Positions 49,601 to 60,702 of a stretch of 64,000 nucleotides of DNA are shown in pieces. Numbering within the stretch: the stretch's first letter is position 1; each line of letters begins with the position of its first letter. The translations under genes were made by a program, and so were the position numbers. The notes under the pieces are model-generated. The model did not search any database. It saw only the letters and a program-made list of their open reading frames with translations, and was not told where the DNA came from. The stretch comes from Diprion similis. Lineage: Eukaryota > Arthropoda > Insecta > Hymenoptera > Diprionidae. The stretch is taken from NCBI RefSeq assembly GCF_021155765.1, contig NC_060107.1:16354501-16418500 (forward strand), in the 5' to 3' direction.

Positions 49601-52600
49601 CACCGTAAAATCTCTAAGGAGTCCTTAACAAGGCTTTTGTCGATCTGATGAATATTTTCTCTCAAAGCTTTCAAAACTGTGATTGTTTGGGTCAGCTGTT
49701 CCATCAGAGCGTCGTGCGACGTCATCGCATGGAAGAATGCTTGAGATTTCGACGCCACCTGTTCTGCTATTCGAACCTCGACGATGTCCAGATAATGGCT
49801 GAGCTGTTACCAAGAAAAACAGTCAAGACTGAATACCAAAAAATAGCCTTTTACTAAACAGAGAGTATTTTTAGACAATGGAGACAGTTTAAAATTGAGA
49901 TTGACTGAGATTGTTCAAGCAAGAGTTCTCCGATACAAATTATCTTTGTCTCAAAGTGAAGTACACAATTTTTATCTTATGATTAAAATGTGACAAGTAA
50001 TATTTTGAACATGTGGTTTGATTGCGGATCGATATCAATTATACAACGTGTCTAGGCTTCAATGGCATATCCAATTCCCTGAGGTTTCTCAGTTTTTGGA
50101 CAAATATATTCATTTTTACAGGATGCATTTTAACTTCCTGTACCGAAGAAACTCACATTTGTCGTGCAATTTCATTGAATTATACATGTACAAAATTTTC
50201 ATTTCAAGTTAAAATAGTCAACCTTTCTTGAATTCATTTAAGGGGCTAAATTTTTCAGAAGACTGTAAATATATACAGTAAATGTGCGTGAATTTTGAGA
50301 ATTTATACATCGACAACCAATTAGCCAACTTGATTGGGATTTGTTTTATTCAAACGTAAGCTTAAATTAAATATTTTTTGTTATTAAAATTAATCAGAGG
50401 GAAGCATTGTTAATGAAATTTTACAGAAATCATTTCACTAATTGACATTTCTTGTTGTACCCACGACATCTCAAAATCTGCTCAACTGCTTTGTTACGAT
50501 TTCACTTTTTTAAAATTTTCGTAACTCTTTGGCCAAAAAAATCAAATTTCAAAACCAAACGCTCGCCATTCTTAAAGAGAAAGACAAAAAAAAATTAACA
50601 GTGGCAGAGAAGATAATCGATTATTAAAAAATACTGTCTCCAAATTTGAGGCAAATCGATTGAACCGTTCTTGAGATATCGTGGACACTGCAAAACCTGC
50701 CGCCAAGTGAAATGATTGACGTTATTGTCGACAGTAATGCTTCCTATCAATTGATTAGCATTAAAAAATATGTAAATTAACATCCACCTACACACTTTTG
50801 AATGAAACAAAGTCGAATCAAATTAATTAATTGATTGTCGAAACATAAATTGATAATATTCACATAATTTTCCAGTCATCAACTCAAGATATCGATAAAC
50901 ATTCTTCATTCTTATCCGAGGAAAATATATTCTGGTATACGTATTTGCACGAGAGAAGATTATATCTAGCTATTTTTTCAATCACATGTACCGATCACTG
51001 TGAATTGGTTTCAATACTCGGTTATCGGCAAAGTTTAACATTTTTTAATGAAAAATTGATAAAAACTCAAGTTTAATTTATATGCATGAATGTTCGTACG
51101 TATTTTCTATCTACAGATGTAGTACATATTGACTAGAATATTTGCCTTGGAGCGGTAATAACGGGTTAAATTGCTCGAATCCCCCGACATTTCCCTGAAT
51201 TTTCCAGACTGCATCTAATTCCGTGAGATTTCCTGGTTTTCCAGAAATTCCCTGACGCTAAGCACCCTGATGTACACATAGAAAACAGCACACAACATAA
51301 AAAGTACATAGAATGGCCTACGGAGTGTAGTCGTGTCCATACTTTCTCCTGCATAAGTTTAGCGTGGCTGGCTGTGTTTCCACCTTCATCCAACAGTCCT
51401 TCCTTAGCGAACGGGAATACAGCGAGGAAATTTTCCTTCTGAGCAAGGTCCAAGTGCGGCATCAAAAAGATCTTTGGTATGCTCGACAAGTCGAATTGAG
51501 AACGTTCTGCAAAACAAACCAAGAATCAATATTATCATCGTGGAAGTTGTTAATTTCACAAGACTTGCGCAGATTTCTTTTTTGCTTACCTAGCGACTTG
51601 ACTTTCCTCAGATTGGGAAAATTCTGCAACAACTCGCTGGGCGAGGTGGGCTTGTTGGAATTTGTATTCATGCGCGAATGCTTGCGATACCTCTGTAACA
51701 GAAATGAAGAATAAATATGCAGTATCGAAAAGAATTTGGAAGAAAGCAACTTCACGCAAAATACTTAACGATGATTTTTTTCTATAAATAATTATACAGA
51801 CCCGTGCAATCTTTTTCATATAACTGTCGAAGTGCTGCATGGAGACGTCAGGCAGATAAGGACTTTTGGGTATATCAACTTTTTCAACAAATGCATCACC
51901 CCATGTCTTGGTGAGAAAATTACTTTGTTTTCCTTTGTTGGGGTCATTCAGTACCGCCGGCAAGTTTTGTGCAGCTGAATAAATCGTCCACGACGGCGAC
52001 GACCCAGTTACTTGACCATTGCTTTTCTTTTGTTGCTGTTGCTGCTGCTGCATGGTTGCGTGTTTAGTCGCATGAGCTATGTAATCCTTATCCGAAACAC
52101 CTTCGACCGGAAGGCTGCTGCATACACTGTTATATCCATAACGGCAAACAAACGAACCACCTTCTCTTGCACAGTGTTGCTCTCTTAGGTGTCTAAAATA
52201 ATGCAAATATCATCTTTTTATAGCATCTTATATAATTCATATGATAATAAGCAAATTTGAATAACACAAGCTGAGATATGGAAAAATTTGAGAAAAGATT
52301 TTAGAATCAGAATATTCAGAATGATTGAAATCTGGTGTTCTTTATACGATTCTTACATTTTTGGCTGATTTTGGTCACTGACAAGATTTCCACAAATTGT
52401 TAAGGATCATCTGTTTTACCACACTATCATAAACCCAATTTCATCTACTTTGGAAATGGGTATGAAATACAAAATGAGCAAACATCATAACAGGATGGAA
52501 AGCACCATAGTTTACTCATTTTGAACGTTTTAATTACAAAACTTTTTCTCAAATCGTTGATAACTCAGCTTGTGTTACCAAAATTTGATGAGAATCTTTT

Positions 52601-53769
52601 CTATTACAAACTAGGGCTGTCGGTTCATTAGTCTTCACTGTCGTTCATATAAATAACACTGCTGGAGATTGATTAAATGGTTTTTCTGAGGGTTTTACTT
52701 CTTTACCTAGCTTTTGATTTCGCCGAATGAAAATCGGCCAATTGGTCTTCAACAGCACAATTAGCATTTCGAATTCATGTTACTTAAGTTGGTGACGTTA
52801 TTTTAATAATGTAATTTCAGGAAGAATTGTTAGTCTGCAATCTTATGAGAATATGAAGTTTAAGTAATTAAATGGAACAATGCCAAATCTAACAATCTGT
52901 ATACTCAATAATCATCAAAGTCATTGTGAAGTAGCATATTAGGAATATTTTCTCAAGGTTCAATGTTCTTCAACCTCGTTACTACTCAACAACTGCCAAG
53001 CGCTTCAAGCATTTGAGGTACAATTTTGTGTGATAAAAATAAAGAAGAATTGAAATTGTTTGGAATGACTGAAGAGATATCATATCATGGATCTTTCAAA
53101 GCATTTTAATCTTTAGGAGTACAAAAAAAGTAAATACTGCTAGGTAATATGGTGAAAAAGAATTACGTAAGCACTTAATTATGACCACAAGACTTTGGGT
53201 AGATCAATAGCTTATGTTAATTTGAGTAATAATAAGTCGTTACTTCAGGCGAGTCATCTTTGATAGATAAAATACTAGGAGAAAATCATTTGGAAATTTG
53301 AAGCGAGTCACTATTGCAAACAAAGTAGATTGTTGTGCCGAGATTGTTTGCATAATATACAACAACATCAATGCTTGAAAGTTGGTCGAACTTTGACAGA
53401 TGATGAGAGAAGAGAAGTGACCAATGAGAACATATGACAGTTTATTTGAGAATCTCGCTGAATAGATAAAAGATAAATACTGAACATTGAATAAGACCTT
53501 TTAAATTTTAACCAACAATGCAAGGCGGACGCGGATTGAAAGGAAGCGCTTCATTCCTGCAATGACGGCTGCAAGGTCAGCTGATGTGTGCGTAAGGTGG
53601 CAATGATAAGGCGGTGAGTCGCAACGTGGCCAGATAAGTCGAAAATACGAAGGTGTGGAGTCGAGACCCACCTTATGAAGTCCTCGATGTATCTGAAGGT
53701 GATATTCGGGCAATACTCGCAGGAAAACGATGAGGCGGAAATCTCCGGTGCCTTTATTATTTTCGCCAT
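43687..53769 (-). CDS. VPS54: Vacuolar protein sorting-associated protein 54 (GARP complex, 13 exons, 976 aa)
   Basis: VPS54 is the trans-Golgi subunit that links the GARP tether to retrograde endosome-to-Golgi carriers. Exons: 53769-53672, 52192-51802, 51692-51590, 51506-51343, 49803-49604, 49471-49286, 48176-48050, 47954-47712, 47392-46970, 46886-46588, 45861-45644, 45557-45341, 43948-43687. Their sum, 2931 bases, is in frame throughout and gives 976 aa, almost the human length (977). Recognisable family blocks include NLPAVLNDPNKGKQ, FLTKTWGDAFVEK, LMQEK/LSHYLDIVEVRIAEQ, STVHQTQPMIQLLLST, DLISTTQEILLQEL, TKLSLLLDSERWRQADVPAE, FNSRCCQLVLGAGAMQ and GLKTITS. The Vps54 N-terminal domain spans about residues 225-504 and the C-terminal Vps54-like domain about 720-870. 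The end, NIVNNGGPQHGVVTSELTFY, matches the human tail that includes the wobbler site. Oddities are an N-terminal C2H2-like zinc motif split by intron 1 and a short polyglutamine run. The start is the only Met ahead of the finger. Confidence 0.97.
44490..44700 (-). repeat. Tandem repeat, about 117-120-bp period (family 2, - copies), VPS54 intron 12
   Basis: Two units on the - strand carry the same ordered words as 12440-12740 (reverse complements of CGAGTTCAGGTTCG and CGAGTTCAGATTCG at 44539 and 44658, with GGATCCA and ATGGCGAA-like words between). Spacing is about 119 bases. The open frame across them is repeat-derived, not a gene. Confidence 0.55.
46120..46590 (+). repeat. Dispersed interspersed repeat (family 4), VPS54 intron 10 copy
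   Basis: The core from 46382 reads AACGTTTCAAGTATGAAATC, TTTTCTCAGATCGTCGATAT, CTTAGCTCGTGTCATTCAAA, then CCCATTGGTACGAATAACAC. It aligns with 52490-52750 and 58790-59095 over 200-250 bases. The similarity may extend upstream to about 46120. Confidence 0.65.
52031..52050 (-). repeat. Short CAG/CAA run in VPS54 (polyglutamine)
   Basis: Mixed CAG and CAA codons encode seven glutamines directly after His-Ala-Thr-Met in exon 2, in the linker between the N-terminal zinc-finger-like segment and the conserved VPS54 core. Confidence 0.9.
52310..52750 (+). repeat. Dispersed interspersed repeat (family 4), VPS54 intron 1 copy
   Basis: TTTGAACGTTTTAATTACAA, TTTTTCTCAAATCGTTGATA, CTCAGCTTGTGTTACC and CATATAAATAACACTGCTGG occur in the same order as in the other copies. 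It is inserted in intron 1 (53671-52193). Confidence 0.65.
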
Positions 53770-53977
53770 TTTATCACAGCTGTCAACTCAGCTCACCATA
53801 ACTTCGACGGTGTCGTCGCCCACCGTTTCACGGCTTAATTTCCGTAAAACACTGCAGTCGGCGATATTAAACGCCAACGCAGACCATCAGCATCCAGCTG
53901 CTAATGACAGCCGTTCCACGGGTTCAACTGAGAGTCTGGGACGTAATGTTAGAAAGAGACGGGACTCGACGTGGTGA

Positions 53978-54220
53978 TTTAAGTATCATTCACAATTGAA
54001 TTAGTGTTATGGTAGTGCAGCGGCATGGGCAGTGGTAGAGAAGTGTGGAAGTTTGGAAATACGAATACCAAGCGAGCGTTAAAACCAGATTCGTGTGGTA
54101 GTGAACCGCTTATTGTGAACGCTCGCATGGTATTCGTATTTCCAAACTCCTGCGTTGCACTACCACTGCCGTGCCAATGCACTATGATTGCATCGAGTCA
54201 ATTGTGAATGATACTTTAAA
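53978..54220. mobile_element. Near-complete palindromic element upstream of VPS54
   Basis: The left arm TTTAAGTATCATTCACAATT is mirrored by the right arm (reversed: TTTAAAGTATCATTCACAAT). GTTTGGAAATACGAATACCA at 54051 is mirrored by TGGTATTCGTATTTCCAAAC ending near 54148. Arms cover about 110 bases each with a central loop of 20-25 bases. It starts about 210 bp upstream of the VPS54 ATG. Confidence 0.85.
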
Positions 54221-54261
54221 CTGCCAGCAAATACGCCATCCTTGCATGCATAGACCATGGA

Positions 54262-54439
54262 CTTAGGGTGGAACTTCATGAGCAGCAAAACGTAGCGACA
54301 GCAGCAGCATTTCTCACCATCAAAGCATTCTGATTGGTTGGCTAGCCTGACCTCACCTTAGTCAACCAATCAAAATGCTTGGATGGTTGGAAATGCTGTT
54401 GCTGCTACTTTTTGCTGCTCATGAAATTCCAGCCTTAAG
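54262..54439. mobile_element. Second palindromic element upstream of VPS54
   Basis: Left arm words CTTCATGAGCAGCAAAA, CAGCAGCAGCATTTC, CAAAGCATTCTGATTGGTTG are mirrored by CAACCAATCAAAATGCTTGG, GGAAATGCTGTTGCTGCTAC and TTTTTGCTGCTCATGAAATT. A further short inverted pair, CCTTAAGGTG at 54433 and CACCTTAAGG ending at 54509, abuts it. Confidence 0.85.
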
Positions 54440-54519
54440 GTGTGTACAAAGTCGCGTTGTATGTGTGTATGTACAGCAGCATTTCCCCACTATCCAAGCA
54501 CCTTAAGGCATACACTGCA

Positions 54520-54533
54520 CTGTGACGTCACAG
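54520..54533. promoter_or_regulatory. Palindromic CRE-like site
   Basis: CTGTGACGTCACAG is a perfect 14-bp palindrome containing the consensus CREB/ATF site TGACGTCA (54523-54530). It lies between the VPS54 start and the THAP fragment, which are divergent. Function is inferred from the motif only. Confidence 0.4.
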
Positions 54534-54929
54534 CAACACTTCCCGATAATTCTATATGCTAGATACTAAATCCGATCGTGAACGCACAGCTAGATGCGCA
54601 GTCAGTTCTGCCGAGTTCTGGGTCACCAAGTACTAACTAGGCATTGAAATGCAGTGGACAGTGGATGTTCAATCGCCCTTTTCAGATAAACCGGGAAAGG
54701 GACGATCGTCGGATTTACGAAATGAAAATTTACCTTACCTTTCGAGAATGACTGGAGGTATAGTGGAAGGTTTGCGTAGCCGCCGTCGTGAGCGTCATCT
54801 AGCGCGTCGGGGGACACAACACACGTAGTTGTTTAGTGTTGTGTCGACGTCTACATTTGACTAACGTGTGGTGTGAACTTTGGTGATTACAGTGTGCTGT
54901 ATAAAAACCGGTAAAAACGTGTTAATTCT

Positions 54930-55201
54930 AGCAAAACTGGTACACGAATGTGGGGTACAGGGCTGCAAAAACAAACTCGTGTATGCACCCACGTCACACA
55001 TATTTTCGTATTCCGCGAGATCCGAAAATGTAAGTATTCACCGACGAATAACATAACCTAGTCCAGTTCACTCGGTCGCGCTTTGTTTTGCAATACAGCA
55101 GTCTCACTAATCTGTTTTGTGTACATTACAGACGTGCAGAATGGTTATCATTTACTGGTGTTAAAAAAGCTTTGGAACGAAAAAAAAATAGGAATAAATA
55201 G
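54930..55201 (+). pseudogene. THAP-domain fragment, frameshifted and truncated, two exons
   Basis: THAP domains are C2CH zinc fingers of DNA-binding and transposase-derived proteins. One frame gives CGVQGCKNK (54947 onward, the first Cys pair). The next frame over gives HTYFRIPRDPK up to a GTAAGT donor at 55030. An acceptor CAG ends at 55131 and the same frame continues IRAEWLSFTGVKKALERKK and stops at 55199-55201. The halves match the THAP pattern C-x4-C...H-x-F-x-x-P-x-D-P...W but are one base out of register between 54975 and 54995. The second half, with the last Cys and His, is missing. An AATAAA lies at 55301. It could be a genuine pseudogene, a P-element-like relic, or a gene with a sequencing indel. 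Confidence 0.6.
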
Positions 55202-55224
55202 AGGTTAATAAAAAGAAAAGAATA

Positions 55225-55285
55225 ATACTGTAAATATTGTAAATACCGAAACTGTAAATAGTGTAAATAGTGTAGATATTGAAAC
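55225..55285. repeat. Short tandem GTAAATA(T/G) repeat
   Basis: About five variants of GTAAATATT or GTAAATAGT follow each other just downstream of the THAP fragment. Confidence 0.6.
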
Positions 55286-55309
55286 GGACTCACGTTTCGA
55301 AATAAAATG

Positions 55310-57000
55310 TGATTATTAATACACGTATTACTATGATTTTACATTTGTGTTTGTGTTTTTCACCCGTATAAATATCCAAGATTGCAATATTCGAATTCAA
55401 ATCTACTGCTACTGCTAAATTGGAGAGTGGGGGGTCACTAACTCGTCCCCCGACTCACCAGAGGCGCTGCGAAACTGGCTACGAAATTATACATGGGCGC
55501 CTTATGGGACCTTCCACTCTACCTAATTCTCTTTGACTGGAACTTCATGAACGATGCCAATAAACACTAGTGTCTGAAAGTTGCCTTTAAGATGTGTATT
55601 TTCAGATAACTGAACGACACGATTAAAAGAAGATGTGTTTTTAATTTATTCTGAAATGCCCACACAAAGGTCCAATAACATGATATCCACACTATTTTCA
55701 TTCGTCGAATGAACCTAATGGATATGGATTAGGGGATTATGAATATCACAGGTGACCACAAGTAACTTTTCTTTACAGACTGTCATGAGCGACTAGTTTA
55801 TTGCCAGGTGAACACTATGAATCTATGCCACTAGTGGCGCTAGAGGCGCTGACTTGTGTCACTTGTTTGCACATTCCAACATGCTCTAAGGTCGAATGGT
55901 TTTGAATGATCCCGAGAGTTTGATTGTCATTTTCTGCGATTCCACGGGAATTGGCACCAGTCAAAAACTGCGTTGTAACTCAAAAATTACGGACTTAATC
56001 CAAAAAACGGTCATGCAAAAGTTGTTAGTTTTGATGTGATGAATGTTTTGGTGGATGAAAAAAGTCATGTTCCCGTTTAAAAAAAACATGTCTGCCATCA
56101 TAGCGCCGCCATTTTGAATTTGAGACTGAAAACAATTTTTTTGTCGAACGTCCCCCTTCGAACTCTAGAAGTTTCACTTGAGTCAATTTTCGATCAGAGC
56201 AGTCTTTTTCGAGATATATCAGGTGGTACTTTAAAATGGGACACCCGGTATATCTTTTGCATTACAGTCTTATCTATCTCTCGAGCTATGGGGTGTGGCG
56301 TAGGTCACTATAGTGAGGCTCTAAACTCCGTGTTTGCAACTAAGTGCTGTATAGTATTTGAATACCAAACCGTTAGTAAATTGTAATGATAAAATAATAA
56401 TGTCATGATCTCCTGTAATGTGAGGATCCTGTAATACGGTTTTTAAACTCCTGATTAATGATATTTGTTGTTATACCTCGTCTAGGGATATTCGGAAGGT
56501 TAGGCAGTTTTCTAGAATGATTTAGGTACAGAATTCTCACATTTGGAGTTTGGTTAGTTAGTTCTAATATTAGGAAATAGTTATAAGCAATAAAATATAC
56601 CGACGTTCCGGTCGGATGTTCCATACTATACTTTGAAGCGCAGATATCTTATAAGTTCCAAACAACTCAAGGAATATGGAAAACGCCAGCGTCCCGGCTA
56701 ATCAAACGGCGCGGTTCGATAATATGAGGAAGTTATAGGGTGCGTTCAGATATTGGCTCGCGGCGCTGTTAATCTTTTATCTCTTTTGAGCTCCCGAGTT
56801 CGTGGTTAGCTCTGCCTCTGTCCTAGGGAATTTTTAGCGCCGCCATCTAATTTCGGAACGCATCCATAGGCGTAACGAAAAGTGAATCATATGACGCCTA
56901 GACCGTGGTCTTGGATATTAGATAATTAACCAAAAACATCCAACAAACATTGGCGCGCTAAAAAAATAAAGAAAAAATAGATACGGTCAGCGAAAGTGAA
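55310..57000. other. Intergenic with repeat-like segments
   Basis: The segment 55900-56280 has the texture of a dispersed repeat and includes AAAATGGGACACCCGGTATA (56233-56252), a word I associate with repetitive elements in many insect genomes. The interval from 56640 to 57000 is GC-richer and leads into the flotillin-2 promoter. No gene was recognised. Confidence 0.35.
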
Positions 57001-57049
57001 AATAAACAGAGTAACCGTTGTCACTAGCGCTCTATTCGGCAATACGGTG

Positions 57050-57423
57050 AGTGAGATGTCGTTCTTCCGACAGTCGCTGCTCTGACATGTTTACTTCCGT
57101 TCCAGGTTTTGGAAAATATTAGAGCTCGTCGTGCACTCGCTTTCGAGTTAGTTGCTACAGGCGCACCGTTCAAGAGCTGATATCGTCGAAGTGTGTTCAG
57201 TGTCGTACAGTAATTAGTTACTTGTTAGTGTCGTTGGTCGGTGATTCGTAGTTGTCGCGTCGTCTCTGGTCAGTGTCTTGTGTCAGTGTGATAATTATCA
57301 GTACTGTTTACAACTCCTCGATCTGATTGTTGTGTTGTTTTCTGTGCGTTTTATGTGCTACGTTTCTTCTACTGTCATTCCAATTGGATTATAAAAACCA
57401 TACATACATAAATTCAACCAGAG
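57050..57423 (+). promoter_or_regulatory. Probable promoter and 5' UTR of flotillin-2
   Basis: Unusually CpG-rich sequence with many GTGT and TCGT words precedes the flotillin-2 ATG. The last 60 bases (through CAACCAGAG) have no upstream ATG close to the start and give a favourable initiation context (CAGAG then ATGG). The transcription start was not defined. Confidence 0.4.
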
Positions 57424-57472
57424 ATGGGGAATGTTCACACTTGCGGACCGAACGAGGCGCTCGTCGTATCAG
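57424..57472 (+). CDS. FLOT2: Flotillin-2, first coding exon (partial gene)
   Basis: The exon encodes MGNVHTCGPNEALVVS and ends one base into the next codon (G) at a GTAGAA donor. Flotillin-2 is a membrane-raft scaffold of the SPFH/prohibitin family on the cytoplasmic face of plasma and endosomal membranes. The family begins MGNxHTxGPNEALVVSGGCCG, and the human exon break falls in the same sequence. Gly2 is the myristoylation site. Human Cys4, the main palmitoylation site, is Val here, while Cys sits at position 7 instead. No second exon (expected to begin with a Gly-Gly-Cys-Cys segment and contain WAWAWW) was found up to the window end, so intron 1 exceeds 6.5 kb. The short length is the only reason for caution. 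Confidence 0.85.
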
Positions 57473-58099
57473 GTAGAATTTTTCCCAATTCTCTTTTCCT
57501 ATTTTATCCACTTAACCATAGATTATTACTGATGATGTAACGTTTCCGACTCGTCTCGTCTCGTCTCGTCTCGATTCCCCGATTCACTAACTTGCATTTC
57601 ATAGGCGAAAGTAAAACAGGCCGAGTAATGAATCTTCGCTAAATTTTGAGGTTATATTACGCCGGCTTTTTACCAATACGTCGTCAACCAGTCGCCAGAA
57701 AAGCTTGATTATATCGACCTAGTTCTTAATTAGGTTAGGCTAATACGCTGTAACTGGGAAAAATCAACATCTCCGGTTTACTCGAATTTTTTTTTTTTTT
57801 TTTCATTTCCCTTCATTTTTCATGCTATAACATTTCATTGCTTTTTTCCCCCTTTATGTAATGAAACAAACGACGAACGTCACGCCTTTCACGTTCAAAT
57901 TTATTTCGCTTACGCACCGTGGTGTATACACATCGGGCAATCTGACGTGTACATACATTGCACGCAGGCCATGATAGTATGTGATAATTCTCTGTGAACA
58001 CTCTTAAGTGCTCGCGACAATCCGAAGTTGCATTTCGCCGCAGCGTCGTTCTCCTTCACACATCGTTGTCATCTATCAACATACCGCATGTTTGTTTGC

Positions 58100-58332
58100 G
58101 GCTGAAGTTAGTAACTGTATTGTAATGATTTACGTTTCGAAGAACCCATTATTACACAATTAATGGAATGTCTGAAATGCAGTTTATCTTAACAAGGCAA
58201 AACGAATTTACATTTTGAACACTTGACTACTTCAAAGTCGCTATAAAATTGCTAAATGGTAACACTCCCCCCCCCCCCCCCCCCCCCGTCCCACCGCAAT
58301 ATTTCGTTACGTTATTGTTGCTAACTTCAGCT
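58100..58332. mobile_element. MITE, GAAGTTAGTAAC family, copy 3
   Basis: The left end GGCTGAAGTTAGTAACTGTA pairs with the right end, which reversed reads AGCTGAAGTTAGCAACAATA. The interior contains a C21 homopolymer. Confidence 0.7.
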
Positions 58333-58649
58333 TCATTTGTTTGTCGCATCTGTTACTCCCTCAACTTCGATATACGTAACTATGTAAATTAAAATTGCAA
58401 AATGGTAACCCCCCCCCTCTTTCGAGGGTCAATTTGCGATGACCTTTGATTAAGGCTGCATGGGCGGTACTGTCTAGATCAAAAGTTAGGAAAGAAGAAA
58501 AGGCCGTATAAAAGTCGTCAGTGTTACACGCGCGAATGAATCAAAATCATTACTAAACTATGCGATAGAAATGAATCGGCGCATATTCGAATGATAGGCT
58601 AATTTTTCACCGTATAGATTTTAAGGGGCTGCTTTGAAAATTTTTAAAA

Positions 58650-59095
58650 CAATTGTCTTTAGCGTGGGTGAACGTTATAGATTTATATAAGATACGATGC
58701 AGCATATGTTCGTCGACCATTACATTTGCGCGTTATAAATTTACTGTAATGTAAAATTTCTTGAGGACGTTTTTCAACAAATTCGTGGGTATTTGGTTAG
58801 CGGTCAAAATGAGCCGAAAAACATTGGAATCGGATAATATTATATACTAGGATTTCATCATTTCTAATAGATTTCTAATTGTAAAATCTTTTCTCAAATC
58901 GTTAATATCTTATTGTTAGTCAGTGAGTGTTAATTGAATTCGCTGAGATTCATTTGTTATTGTGTGAGTCATGAGTTACATATTAGAAATTATGTTTTAG
59001 TCGTATATTCACTATCATTGGTGCAAATAACACGAATGAAATTTTTGTTCAAAACTGGTTTGTTCGTTTCCAAAGCTTTGATTCGGACACCGCGC
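58650..59095 (+). repeat. Dispersed interspersed repeat (family 4), flotillin-2 intron copy
   Basis: AATTGTAAAATCTTTTCTCA, AATCGTTAATATCTTATTG, GAGATTCATTTGTTAT, CATTGGTGCAAATAACACGA and CAAAGCTTTGATTC match the other copies in order and orientation. Confidence 0.65.
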
Positions 59096-60323
59096 GCCGT
59101 GGCTCATTCAACATTGATTCTTCACACACAAGTGTCATTCCCTTTACACGAGTGCGTACATATATTATCTTCAATTACCGTCATGCATTGAAGGCTCAAG
59201 CGATGACGACACTCGATCATTCATTCTCGATCAGAGTAATAAAAATTTCATCTTTTTTTTTATCTAATTCTCGCCGTGTTATGATGCAGAATGAATTTGT
59301 TGTTTTGGTATACAGAAACATCGTTGCTTGTTTTTATTCTTGTTCAGACTTATTCATTAGATGTATAAAACTATTGTCATACGGAAAACAGCTCGATTCA
59401 GACTCAGACCTTGAAAACACTTGAACTATCTTCAAAATGTTGGAGTTTATTCAGCGTTTGCATCGTAACGAATCATTGGGGAAAAAATCACTATTTTTTA
59501 AATTTTACCATGATTTTGAAGGAACTAATATTTCGAAATATCATTGTGTTTCGTTTTATTACGGTTTATTGAATTTCAGACAATTCCAAAATCGCTAAAT
59601 AATGGTTTCTCCCCAGTATGAATCGTTACTATAATGTTAATAAAACTTCAATATATACAGACTTGACTTACTCGATTAGAATAAATAATAATCAATACGT
59701 AAATGAGAAATAAAAATGAGGCCTCGTGTCATCGTTGCAGTATTTATTGATTATTTTTTATCGTTTAGTTTGTAACGGGAGTGTAGCTAATTCGTTTGCT
59801 TTGAAATTGTATTCAGACAGTTTGCATTTGTTTCCTTATTATCGCGGTATTAATATAAGCATAAAGAGAAAGACTTTCTGCTTGCCAATTGGTAAATTTT
59901 TAAAAATGAAAGAAATATCATGAATTTTGGATACGTTTTCGTAGAAACGTTGTACATTACAATTAAAAAGTTTCCGGCTCACTGAACGAATAGTTTCGTA
60001 AATACAGCCTTTACAAATCATCGAAAATGGAAAGTTCAAGAATATTAGAAAATTCTTTAAAAATTCATGCGTATTTAGAAAAATCGATGAATTCATTTCA
60101 CGTGACAAAGAAAAACATTCCTTGAAAATTTGTTAAACAATGTTTTGTTTAAACAATTTATTGATAACCTTTGGGCATTATTATTATTAAAATTTAAGTT
60201 TCTTATCGCTTTTATTGCTGTTGATTATTTTTTCAGATTTTCATCTCGTCATAAAGTATTCAATATTGTCGACGAGACTCGCTTTCGGTTGAGAATGAAT
60301 AGCTGATACAGCCTTAAGAGCAT

Positions 60324-60600
60324 GTAGCACCCCTACGTTTACCGACCGAGTAAACACACCCTTATATTTTTTATCTTATATTCAATAAACAAACGAACGA
60401 AAAGGGTCCAAATTTCGACGGCGCATCACTCTCTCGTAGCGGAATTCAGAAAAATTAATCATAATCGGAATATCGTTAAAAAATGTGGGTTCATTGTCAC
60501 GTCTTACTATTCCCACATTTCCCGCATTTCAGGGGCCAAAAGTGCATAATTGAGATACTTTCCACCATTCCGGAAAAAATTAGGAGTTAAATGAGCCATC
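60324..60600 (-). mobile_element. MITE, CTACCTTTACCGACCGAG family, truncated inverted copy
   Basis: It begins ACCCCTACGTTTACCGACCGAG. Its interior (GCATCACTCTCTCGTAGC, TTACTATTCCCACATTT) is the reverse complement of the interior of 63169-63502. The other terminus is missing. Confidence 0.65.
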
Positions 60601-60702
60601 GTGAGACTGTTTTCATGCAATATTCAGGTCGCTAGACGAGAACTAGGAATTCCAATAATTTCGTAAATAAAAGATGCTCTGATGCTCAGCTGACCGCACC
60701 AC

